This document shows positions 35,266-44,440 of a stretch of DNA of 64,000 bases, piece by piece. The notes beneath the pieces are model-generated. The model searched no databases. It saw nothing but the letters and a program-made list of their open reading frames with translations, and was not told the origin of the DNA. Each line of letters opens with the position of its first letter. Position 1 is the stretch's first letter. A program made the translations under genes and the position numbers. The DNA comes from Winkia neuii subsp. neuii DSM 8576 (GTDB lineage: Bacteria; Actinomycetota; Actinomycetes; Actinomycetales; Actinomycetaceae). The stretch lies in assembly GCF_000420405.1 (NCBI RefSeq), contig NZ_ATUW01000002.1:62001-126000 (forward strand), written 5' to 3'.

Positions 35266-36135
35266 TTAAAGTTCCTGCGCAAACTTTCCGTCGAAACGCC
35301 TGAAGGTAGCTTCCCCAAGCCCTAAGAATGCGAGCGAGACTACACCAGCTACTAGGGTCCAAATTCCCATGTGCGGAGGCATGGGATCAGTCACCCCGGC
35401 AGTGGGTAGCCAGAAGGCGTAGTGGAATAGTTCAACTACCGGAGTTATGGGATTTATCTGGTATAGGTACCAGAACCACCGGGCCGGCCCCTCGAACACA
35501 TTCGAAACCATTTCCCAGCGATACAGGACCGGCGAGGCCCAGGTCGCAATCATCAGCAGTAAATCCACAAAGTTTTCAGCGTCGCGGTACATCACGTTCA
35601 GCGCTCCCGCAAACAGCCCCAGCCCCAGAGCAAATATGGTAATGATGGCGAATCCCACCAACGCAGCCAAGATATTGAGTGGGCCGGGTCGCCAACCGTA
35701 GATTAGTGCGCCCACCACCAAAATCAGCACCTGGGGGAACATGTGTACCATCGCTACCCACACCGACGACAGGGGAAACAGCTCGCGCGGTAAATATATC
35801 TTCTTCACTAGAGCCGTATTCTGCACGATAGAGCGGGTTGCATTGCCAAATATTTCACTGAAATAGTTGACTACTACTACCCCGGCAAACATGTACACCA
35901 CGTAGTTGGTAATAGCCCGGTTCATGCCCATAAATTTGCCGATCGCCACATAAAAAACAATGAACTGGGTTGCAGGCTTCGCGTAGGACCAGAGCATGCC
36001 AAGTATCGAGCCGCGGTAGCGTACGCGCAGTTCTTTGTGGACGATCAGGTTTAACAGGTAGCGCTGTTTGAGGGCTTGCACTAAGCCTTTGGACCGACCG
36101 GGAATAGTAAACCCGTCAGCAGTTTTAGCGGTCAT
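35266..36135 (-). CDS. wzm: ABC-2 type polysaccharide export permease (Wzm)
   Basis: A 289-residue membrane permease with six expected segments. The N-terminal interface reads LLNLIVHKELRVRYRGSILG, typical of Wzm/TagG permeases, and YQINPITPVVELFHYAFW is the conserved C-terminal loop. It forms the channel with Wzt for lipid-linked polysaccharide. The start follows the glf stop directly (TAAATG). The gene set glf-wzm-wzt-GT2 resembles the galactan export locus of mycobacteria (Rv3781-Rv3783 with nearby glf-type genes). Confidence 0.93.
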   Translation of the reverse strand: MTAKTADGFTIPGRSKGLVQALKQRYLLNLIVHKELRVRYRGSILGMLWSYAKPATQFIVFYVAIGKFMGMNRAITNYVVYMFAGVVVVNYFSEIFGNATRSIVQNTALVKKIYLPRELFPLSSVWVAMVHMFPQVLILVVGALIYGWRPGPLNILAALVGFAIITIFALGLGLFAGALNVMYRDAENFVDLLLMIATWASPVLYRWEMVSNVFEGPARWFWYLYQINPITPVVELFHYAFWLPTAGVTDPMPPHMGIWTLVAGVVSLAFLGLGEATFRRFDGKFAQEL

Positions 36136-37365
<1,230 letters not shown>

Positions 37366-37422
37366 TTAGCGGAAATAAGCACACGGGCGGGCATTTGCGC
37401 CGACTTCGCTTCTTTTCCCAAA

Positions 37423-37932
37423 CTACTTAGTGCGGTTATACACCATATCTTCGACTATGCGACCCACGTTCTGTGCAGCTTGAACCGAATCCAAACCGGA
37501 GATATCAACTGCCTGCGCCTGCCCGTTTAGATGTTCGTCAATCAACTTAGCCAGCTGCTCGCTGGAATCAGCTAGATCAATCCAGCCGCGAGAAGCCATA
37601 AACTGACTGAAGAGTATCTGATGCTCGTCCAAATGCTCCCCTAAAGCCGGGTCCCTGGGCACCACGATAGGCCGGAATCCAGAGCGCAACCACTCCACCA
37701 TAATCGAGGGACCGCCGTGGCAGACGAGCACCTTCGCACCCTGGCGCAGTTCGGCCATCTGCGCCTGCGTGAGCGAGAAAGCCCCCTCGCAGATCGTGGG
37801 CGCCACTGAATTGCCGTATTGGACAAAGACCTTCGCTGAGCTACCTGCCGCATATTGGTCGGCCCAATGCACCAATCGGTCAAAGGGCAGATGGTGAGTT
37901 CCCACCATTACTACTACTTCCGCGTTATTCAT
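37423..37932 (-). CDS. Alg13/EpsF-like catalytic half of a bipartite glycosyltransferase
   Basis: A 169-residue protein beginning MNNAEVVVMVGTHHLPFDRL, with the Alg13-type donor-binding region VLVCHGGPSIMVEWLRSG and IVVPRDPALGEHLDEHQ. It corresponds to the C-terminal half of a GT28/GT1 fold. With the Alg14-like partner it would form one enzyme that transfers the second sugar onto lipid-linked sugar. The ATG at 37932 overlaps the partner's stop by 4 bp, so equal translation is likely; the ATG at 37986 lies inside the partner. A 102-bp gap separates it from glf. Confidence 0.87.
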   Translation of the reverse strand: MNNAEVVVMVGTHHLPFDRLVHWADQYAAGSSAKVFVQYGNSVAPTICEGAFSLTQAQMAELRQGAKVLVCHGGPSIMVEWLRSGFRPIVVPRDPALGEHLDEHQILFSQFMASRGWIDLADSSEQLAKLIDEHLNGQAQAVDISGLDSVQAAQNVGRIVEDMVYNRTK

Positions 37933-38390
37933 AGCAAAGGCCCCACTACCTGGGCACGCGGATAAATCTTGAGCTGTTCTTCCCACTGCACAGCAAAAGT
38001 ATCGGCAACTCTGTAGCAGATGCGCCCCGACATGGATCTGAGGGTGATGCGATCAAAAACTTCAATGTACAGGGTGGGAATGCGCGCCAGTTTCGCAATA
38101 ATAATGAAGATTGCGCCCAAAGATGCCCCCGTAGAGATCACCACATCCGGGCGAATCTTCGGCAACAACCGCACCGCTGCCTGGGTAGTCTTTAGCAAAT
38201 CCACAATTTTCCGCTCGGGGGAATGGTGCATCCAAAATACTTTTTCGCCCTCTAGAGCACTGACTGCATCAGGGGTGTCAAAAGTAATCCAAATACGCTG
38301 ATGATCCTTATACCACGGTTTGATAGAGAGCATCTGGGCGAGGTGACCGCCGGAAGAGCCGACGAACAACACCTTCAGTTTTTTCTTCAT
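37929..38390 (-). CDS. Alg14/EpsE-like membrane-anchoring half of a bipartite glycosyltransferase
   Basis: A 153-residue protein with KVLFVGSSGGHLAQMLSIKPWYK, typical of Alg14/Cps14F, and a membrane-associated segment ISTGASLGAIFIIIAKLARI. It provides the acceptor-binding and membrane half and recruits the Alg13-like catalytic partner. Its ATG overlaps the stop of the preceding GT2 gene by 4 bp. Third in the cluster order GT2, Alg14, Alg13, glf. Confidence 0.88.
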   Translation of the reverse strand: MKKKLKVLFVGSSGGHLAQMLSIKPWYKDHQRIWITFDTPDAVSALEGEKVFWMHHSPERKIVDLLKTTQAAVRLLPKIRPDVVISTGASLGAIFIIIAKLARIPTLYIEVFDRITLRSMSGRICYRVADTFAVQWEEQLKIYPRAQVVGPLL

Positions 38391-39316
38391 GCGCGCTCTG
38401 CCTTAGCTATAGCACGTCCGACTGGCGTGTTAGGTGGGAAAATCTGCGAATTTGGTCTTGGCGGTTGCCAAGATGCTACTAGCCCCTGCAGCCCCACCCG
38501 AAGCATTTGCCTGCGAGCCGTAGAGGCGGCGAACATTTTTGCCCATCGCCGCAGGCAGGAAGCTCCGTAAAGCAGCCGGTCCAGCAGGTGCAAGCCCCTG
38601 CTAAACCTCAGGAACCAGATCTTGTTACGCACCTCGTAAAAGAAGCGATCGCGCGGATCCGCGTTTACATCGGCAAGTTTCTTAGTAGCGTGCAACACCC
38701 TCGAAGCCGGCACATACAGCCCCACCCGATTCTTGCCAATGCGGCTTAGATATTCCAAATCGTCGTTCCAAATAAAGTAGTCGGCTATAGGAAGCCCCTC
38801 TTTAGCTATGGCACGACAATCTATCAATACCGACACGAACGAGGCTGAACGCACCGGGGTTGCGCCTACCTCCTTGGCATGGTCACGCTGACGCTGTGAA
38901 ATAAGGGGACGAGGGCGGTGGGTGTTCATGGGGTGAATCTGTCCGTCAAACCACTCTGCTTTGGAACAAAGGAAGGCAGGCTGGCCCCTGTAGTCTTTTT
39001 GCACTTTCAGCAGTTCCGCTAACGCCGTATTACTTACGATCGTGTCGTCGTCCATCAGCCAAACAAAATCTGGCCCCGCCTCTAGGGCGCACGCAATGCC
39101 TGCAGTAAATCCCCCAGCTCCGCCGGTATTTTCGGCGAGTGGAATTACCCGCGCCCCTAAGCTCGTAGCTACCTGAGCTGAATTATCAGTGCTGGCGTTG
39201 TCTACAACCACCAGCTCGTGCAAACGTACCGTGGAATTATTTAGCGCTCGTAGGCACTTAGCCAGTAGTTCCTCGCGATTGTACGCAACTACCACAGCGC
39301 TTACTTTAGGCCGCAT
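38387..39316 (-). CDS. GT2 glycosyltransferase, GlfT1-like
   Basis: A 309-residue enzyme related to the one at 33601: SAVVVAYNREELLAKCLRAL, VVDNASTD, NTGGAGGF, WLMDDDT and YFIWNDDLEYLSRIG. The ATG at 39316 is chosen over 39367 because GGAG lies 8 nt upstream. First gene of the minus cluster; the 154-bp gap to the divergent pyruvyl transferase gene must hold both promoters. The C-terminal part (LLYGASCLRRWAKMF) is amphipathic and may bind the membrane. Confidence 0.87.
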   Translation of the reverse strand: MRPKVSAVVVAYNREELLAKCLRALNNSTVRLHELVVVDNASTDNSAQVATSLGARVIPLAENTGGAGGFTAGIACALEAGPDFVWLMDDDTIVSNTALAELLKVQKDYRGQPAFLCSKAEWFDGQIHPMNTHRPRPLISQRQRDHAKEVGATPVRSASFVSVLIDCRAIAKEGLPIADYFIWNDDLEYLSRIGKNRVGLYVPASRVLHATKKLADVNADPRDRFFYEVRNKIWFLRFSRGLHLLDRLLYGASCLRRWAKMFAASTARRQMLRVGLQGLVASWQPPRPNSQIFPPNTPVGRAIAKAERA

Positions 39317-39470
39317 TATCCATGCTCCGTTGTACAACTGACTTGTTCCATTCGCCCCATCATACAACCCACCCGCCCAAAGCCTGGGAGGGGCTCCCGC
39401 AAGCTAGCATTCACACAAGGTAGAATTTTGTTCCGAGCAAAGTAGAGTATCCCCTCCTGGGAGGTTGAAT

Positions 39471-41009
39471 ATGGCTAAGATTGGCGTTTTGACTGATATT
39501 GGGAACCCTTCCTGGCACGTCGGCGACGATGCTATTGCTATAGCCTCCTACGAGCAGGTTCGCCGGGCAGGGCACACCCCGTACATGTTCACTCATAGCC
39601 CGGCTAGAAGTGCCCAGCTGATACCTGGCGCTAATTTCTTGCACTCAATCGAATTTCCCAACCAACCCCTGCAACGAGAAGAAAAATATCTTGCCGGTTG
39701 CGACTTTACCGATTTTGAGCGCAACCCATTCGCTACTGAGCTCGCCCAGCTTCACGATTTAGATGCCCTAATAATTGGCGGGGGCGGATCGCTCAACTCC
39801 TACTACTCCTGGCTCTTTCTTGAACGATCCTTATTTGCCCAATACGCCGCACACCTATCTATTCCCGTAGTAGTGACTGGCCAATCCGTGGGCCCATTAG
39901 TGTTGGGCCACCAGGAAGCAGCCATGGCTGCCCTCTTCGATGCCGCCAGCCTTATTGGGGTGCGCGGAAAATACTCGGCGCAAAACGCCCAAAAATACAC
40001 TGAGGCGCCGGTTAGTGTGACACACGACGATGCCATCGTTTTTTCGGGCGCAAAGCCTTGCTGGGGTAAGAAATATATTGCGGCCTGTTTCAACGACGCC
40101 CGCTCAACTTTTAGCTCCGCTGGGGCCAGTAAGCTAATTGCAAAGACTCTAGACAAATTGTCCACTCTCACCGGTCTACCCACCCGGCTTGTTTCGCACA
40201 TGTCTGATCCCTCCAAAGCAGACCAGGACGTTGCATTCCACGAGCTCATCGCCTCTTACATGGGATCCCCTGTAACACTGTCCTCCCCGTCTAGCCCTAA
40301 AGAAGTGGCTCAGGGTTTCGAAGGCGCCTTCTTGACCGTGACCAACCGTTTTCACCAGGCAGTTTTTTCACTCTCTTCTGCCGTCCCCTGCCTGGCAATC
40401 GCACCGAATGCTTACGCTGATTTGCGTTTTTCTGACCTATTTGCCAATTTTGGCGCCAGCCAAGAGTGGGTTCTGCCCGAGGCAGTCTTAGCTAGCAACT
40501 ATCTAGATGACGTGTTAGCCGCCTATCTGGAGGGCGCAGCCCATATCAATTCCTCGCTGACACAGATGCTGCCCCAGCTCAAAAAAGACCACGCTGCCTG
40601 GTGGAAGACGGTCGTCGCTGCCTGCGAGGGCAAATCCGTAACGCCCGGCATCTACGTTTCCGCGCCCACCTCTACCCGAGAGGTGCCCGAAGCTATCCGC
40701 GCTTCCCGCCGCCTGTTCAGCTACCAGCTCTCGGAGCTTGAGGCCGCTAGAGCTAACCAAGAATATTTGTCGAGAAACTGGCAATTACTCGAATCCTACG
40801 AGCGGCGAATCGCCTCGCTCACAGCCGAAAAAGCCCTACTTAGCGACCAGCTTATGGAACAGCAGCACAACCTGACCGAAGCCTATTTAGCAGAACGCCG
40901 CGTACTGACAAATCCGGGTGCACGGGCCGGCATGTTCGCATACAGACAGCTTCAAAGAGTTACCAGTCCCCGCAGGATATTACGCAGACTTAGGCGACTA
41001 CTTAGTTAG
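39471..41009 (+). CDS. Polysaccharide pyruvyl transferase family protein (CsaB-like)
   Basis: A 512-residue protein. Residues ~1-370 are a polysaccharide pyruvyl transferase domain: IGVLTDIGNPSWHVGDDAIA, LIIGGGGSLNSYYSW, VVTGQSVGPLVLGHQEAAMA, and the late motif VTNRFHQAVFSLSSAVPCLA where relatives have SxRxH. The C-terminal ~120 residues contain a coiled coil (ELEAARANQEYLSRN, then a second helix). These enzymes add a pyruvate ketal from PEP to sugars; CsaB does so on wall polymers bound by SLH domains. GGGAGG precedes the ATG at 39471. It is the only gene between two minus clusters. The exact acceptor sugar is not known. Confidence 0.88.
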   Translation: MAKIGVLTDIGNPSWHVGDDAIAIASYEQVRRAGHTPYMFTHSPARSAQLIPGANFLHSIEFPNQPLQREEKYLAGCDFTDFERNPFATELAQLHDLDALIIGGGGSLNSYYSWLFLERSLFAQYAAHLSIPVVVTGQSVGPLVLGHQEAAMAALFDAASLIGVRGKYSAQNAQKYTEAPVSVTHDDAIVFSGAKPCWGKKYIAACFNDARSTFSSAGASKLIAKTLDKLSTLTGLPTRLVSHMSDPSKADQDVAFHELIASYMGSPVTLSSPSSPKEVAQGFEGAFLTVTNRFHQAVFSLSSAVPCLAIAPNAYADLRFSDLFANFGASQEWVLPEAVLASNYLDDVLAAYLEGAAHINSSLTQMLPQLKKDHAAWWKTVVAACEGKSVTPGIYVSAPTSTREVPEAIRASRRLFSYQLSELEAARANQEYLSRNWQLLESYERRIASLTAEKALLSDQLMEQQHNLTEAYLAERRVLTNPGARAGMFAYRQLQRVTSPRRILRRLRRLLS

Positions 41010-42986
41010 TTTGCACCCTGGTAGTTTTACCAATATAGCTTCTCCTTGTCGGTCTACCACTTTTGCTCCTGGCAACTCGGTGAGCCTATCAAGGGAGGAG
41101 AAGTTATTCTCGATGGACCATCCAGAGCCCCTCCACAGGTAGGAATCGCGTAGTTGCAAGGCGTATTCAATCTTATTGCGGCGCAGGATTTCGCATACGC
41201 GCGGCAGCCGGTTAGCGTCCTCGAGGTGGTTTGCGAGCTCCTTCTTATCTTGAGGGAGACCGGCTACGATCTGCGAAAAGTAGGGCTGGCGTTTCCCATA
41301 TGGCCAGGTGAGGGCGCCTCCTTCCCAGGGATTCGCCAGAATTTTCGCATCCGCGGGCACGTGCTTGCTCAGACGCGAGAAAAGTGCCAACTCGTCAGTA
41401 TCTAACAGCCCACCGTCTTGAGTAGGAGAAAGCATTTGCATACTTAAAGAGATCCGCCCGAACGCCACGTTGAGGGCCGGGGAAAACAAACCGGCAACGA
41501 CAACCACTGCGAGCGCAGGCGCAACTAGCACCCGCACTCCGCGCCCCAGCAGCCGCACACATATGCTCCCCACCGCCGCCAAGGCAAAGGCTGCAAAGAT
41601 GGGGGCGCCAACGCACAGCGGGGCGAACATTCGCGGCACATCCGAATACCACGGCCCAGTCCAGTAAGTGCGAGCCGTGCCTCTGAGCGCAAATCCCGCC
41701 AGAAACAGCACCGCCATAGAAACTTGTGCGCCTACGAGAGGCCACGCCTTTTTATGAGCCAAACTAACAAGAAAGCCTATTCCAACTAAGGCGGCAGGCA
41801 ACAGCAAGTGCCAAAAGGAGTTAACATCCCAGTTATCGTGCGGCTTTCCCCCAGTGAAGGCAAAAAGCTGCATAAGCCCCTGCCATATGTTTCCCTGGGA
41901 GGGCCAGCTTGAGGGGATGTGACGCATTGTGGCAAGTTGTGGCACCCTGTCCATGACCACATTCAACGCCGCTAGCAAACCGATCCAAACTAAAGCGGCT
42001 ACAGGAGCCAGTGCAATCTTTCGCCTAGACTTGGCCCACAGGCGTAGCACTAACCAGGCAATCGCCATTATGGCCAACGTTATTACCGCCACCGGTTGAG
42101 CCAATGCCAAACCTATAGTGGCGACTATCAGCAGGAGGGCGTATACAGGACTGGCCTTGGTAAACCCAGTTATCAACTTGTCAAATAGCAGCAGACAGGC
42201 AGGCAAAAGCGCGTAGGCCAGCAGATTCGGATAGAGGTTACCCCACCACAAAAAGGCGACGGGAAACTGGGGAAAGATTGGCGCTAGTGCCAGCGCCGCT
42301 ATCTGTACAGAACGGGCAGAAGTGACACGTTTTGCGAGCGCATAGACGCCTATCGGCCACACCAAAAAGGAGATAACCGCCGCCATGGCGTTGGTAGCGA
42401 CCGGGGAAATGACCCCAGCCATATTCATAACCAGCACCACTATGCCGTGCCAGGCGGCAGGGTAAAACAACGTTTTTCCACTCGAGGTGAAGTCGATATG
42501 CAAAGAGGATGCATCCCGCCGAGACTGAATTAGTTCCGCGGTATTTAAATGAAATACCGTATCCCAAGTCTGGCTAAAGGTACCCGGATCATGCATGCAA
42601 TAGGCAAAGCGCCACGTGAAGAGCACGAAAATAAACAGCGCGAGGGCAACCGGCAGAGTGCTCCTACCTGATCCCCGGGAAACTTCAGCGAAAGGGTGCG
42701 CCAGACCTCGATAACCGAATATTAGAGCGGCAACTACTAGTGTCAATAAGATCACTACGGGCGGGGCCCATGCCCAGCCCAGTACCGGAGCCATAATCGC
42801 AGCACTAGCACAAAGACCAACAGAAAACGCCGGGCTGGCAGCCATTAGGGAAGCGCCCCTTAATCCGCCTGCCTTTCCAACTAAAAGTCCAGGCAAATAC
42901 AGGATAGCCAGCACTAATATTAAAGAGGTTACAAATCCTCCCCAACTGTGCACCTGAGTGAGTATGTCTGCAGTTGGCAGAGCCAT
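40998..42986 (-). CDS. DUF6541 family polytopic membrane protein
   Basis: A 662-residue protein with about 14 membrane segments followed by a ~130-residue soluble C-terminal part. It has the early loop THDPGTF-like motif CMHDPGTFSQTWDTVFHLN, and then AELIQSRRDASSLHIDF and SGKTLFYPAAWHGIV, which fit DUF6541, an actinobacterial family with GT-C-like topology. A lipid-linked sugar transferase role is plausible but unproven. AGGGGG precedes the ATG. Last gene of the 10.5-kb minus operon; it overlaps the convergent pyruvyl transferase by 12 bp. A paralogue is at 44441. Confidence 0.85.
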   Translation of the reverse strand: MALPTADILTQVHSWGGFVTSLILVLAILYLPGLLVGKAGGLRGASLMAASPAFSVGLCASAAIMAPVLGWAWAPPVVILLTLVVAALIFGYRGLAHPFAEVSRGSGRSTLPVALALFIFVLFTWRFAYCMHDPGTFSQTWDTVFHLNTAELIQSRRDASSLHIDFTSSGKTLFYPAAWHGIVVLVMNMAGVISPVATNAMAAVISFLVWPIGVYALAKRVTSARSVQIAALALAPIFPQFPVAFLWWGNLYPNLLAYALLPACLLLFDKLITGFTKASPVYALLLIVATIGLALAQPVAVITLAIMAIAWLVLRLWAKSRRKIALAPVAALVWIGLLAALNVVMDRVPQLATMRHIPSSWPSQGNIWQGLMQLFAFTGGKPHDNWDVNSFWHLLLPAALVGIGFLVSLAHKKAWPLVGAQVSMAVLFLAGFALRGTARTYWTGPWYSDVPRMFAPLCVGAPIFAAFALAAVGSICVRLLGRGVRVLVAPALAVVVVAGLFSPALNVAFGRISLSMQMLSPTQDGGLLDTDELALFSRLSKHVPADAKILANPWEGGALTWPYGKRQPYFSQIVAGLPQDKKELANHLEDANRLPRVCEILRRNKIEYALQLRDSYLWRGSGWSIENNFSSLDRLTELPGAKVVDRQGEAILVKLPGCKLTK

Positions 42987-43007
42987 GTATTCCCCCTGTT
43001 TCTAAGT

Positions 43008-43040
43008 GGACGCAGCCAAGTTGCTCGCAAAGCTGCGTCC
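43008..43040 (-). terminator. Hairpin between the wbpA-type gene and DUF6541
   Basis: A perfect 9-bp inverted repeat GGACGCAGC (43008-43016) and GCTGCGTCC (43032-43040) with a 15-nt loop, 13 nt past the dehydrogenase stop. No T-run follows on the minus strand, so it may only attenuate or protect the upstream mRNA end. Confidence 0.4.
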
Positions 43041-43053
43041 AGTCTAGCTAAAA

Positions 43054-44355
43054 CTATTCGTGCTGGGCGTCGCCGATCACGAGCCTAGGCGTGCCAGCCC
43101 AGGCCTGCGGCGAAGAAATCCTCCGCCCGTCGAAGAGGACCTTAATTCCCGGAATATCCCTGGCGCTAATCTGCGCATATTCCTTGTGATCTGCCTGAAT
43201 TATGGCAGCATCGGCTGCCTCACCGAAGTGGTAGGGCTGCCACCCGAAGGAAGCTAGTTCTTCGTCGCTAAACATGGGATCGTGCACCAGTACCTCAGCG
43301 CCTTTTTCTTCAAGTGCCTCTACTGTGCGAAACACGCCTGAAAATGCAGTTTCTTTTACCCCACCACGGTAGGAAGCGCCTAACACCGCAACTTTTTGCC
43401 CCCGCAGCTGGCCCATTACCTCACTCAGGCGGCCAACTACGTAGTCCGGCATCGCCGCGTTGTATTTACGAGCAGTCCGCACAATCGAGGCCTCCGGATC
43501 GGTCGACAAGTACAGGCGCGGATAAACAGGAATGCAGTGTCCTCCTACCGCAATACCAGGCCTGTGAATATGGCTATACGGCTGAGAATTGCAGGCATCT
43601 ATAACCTTCTCAACATCTATGCCAACCTTATCGGCGTAAACAGCGAACTGATTAGCCAGCCCAATATTGACGTCTCGGTAGGTAGTCTCAGCTAACTTAG
43701 CCATCTCAGCCGCCTCGGCGGAGCCCATATCCCAAACCCCGTTGGGCCGCTGGAGATCTTCACGCTCAGTAAAAGTAAGGACCTGCTTGTAGAAGTCAAT
43801 GCCAGCCTGAGTTCCAGCCTCGTTCAAACCGCCCACAAGCTTGGGGTATTTGCGAAGATCAGCAAAAACTCGACCTGTGAGAACGCGTTCCGGGGAAAAC
43901 ACCAGATGGAAATCTTTGCCCTCGCGCAACCCAGAGATCTGCTCAATCATCGGCTTCCAACGGCCTCGGGTAGTACCCACTGGCAATGTTGTCTCATAAG
44001 AAATCAAAGTATTCGGCCGCAGATGGCTGGCAAGCGACTTCGTTGCCGCGTCCATCCAGCCAAAATCGGGCTCCCAAGTTTTATCATTTACGAATAGCGG
44101 CACAACGAGCACCACGGCGTCGGCCTGCGGGATAGCTTCGCCGTAGTCAGTGGTTGCCCTCAGCCGGCCTGTAGGGATCAGCTCAGTGAGTTTTTCCTGC
44201 AGCTGCGCCTCGCCAGGAAAAGGCTCCTTACCAGCATTTACTGCCTCGACGGTCTTCGAATTTACGTCCACGCCAATGACTTCGTGGCCCATATCTGCAA
44301 ACTGGACTGCCAAAGGCAAACCAATTTTACCCAGTGCAACTACTGCAATACGCAT
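43054..44355 (-). CDS. UDP-HexNAc 6-dehydrogenase (WbpA/WecC-type nucleotide sugar dehydrogenase)
   Basis: A 433-residue NAD-dependent four-electron dehydrogenase that turns UDP-GlcNAc or UDP-ManNAc into the uronic acid. Seen: Rossmann motif VALGKIGLPLAVQFADMGHE, central helix region AEMAKLAETTYRDVNIGLAN, catalytic Cys in GGHCIPVYP, and a C-terminal UDP-binding domain (GASYRGGVKETAFSG). With WbpB-, WbpD- and WbpE-type genes in the same operon, the UDP-GlcNAc (WbpA) activity is favoured over WecC (inference). GGAGG precedes the ATG. It sits between two DUF6541 genes. Confidence 0.92.
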   Translation of the reverse strand: MRIAVVALGKIGLPLAVQFADMGHEVIGVDVNSKTVEAVNAGKEPFPGEAQLQEKLTELIPTGRLRATTDYGEAIPQADAVVLVVPLFVNDKTWEPDFGWMDAATKSLASHLRPNTLISYETTLPVGTTRGRWKPMIEQISGLREGKDFHLVFSPERVLTGRVFADLRKYPKLVGGLNEAGTQAGIDFYKQVLTFTEREDLQRPNGVWDMGSAEAAEMAKLAETTYRDVNIGLANQFAVYADKVGIDVEKVIDACNSQPYSHIHRPGIAVGGHCIPVYPRLYLSTDPEASIVRTARKYNAAMPDYVVGRLSEVMGQLRGQKVAVLGASYRGGVKETAFSGVFRTVEALEEKGAEVLVHDPMFSDEELASFGWQPYHFGEAADAAIIQADHKEYAQISARDIPGIKVLFDGRRISSPQAWAGTPRLVIGDAQHE

Positions 44356-44440
44356 GCGTCCTCCATACTTTCGATGCTGTTTCTATTGTATGAGCGCCAT
44401 AGTTATGGGCTCGCAACTCTTTGGGATTTGCAGAGGACAT

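Noticed and set aside
43008-43040. Strong terminator splitting the Wbp-type operon
   Set aside because: The stem is good but no T-run follows on the minus strand, so it is listed only as a low-confidence hairpin.
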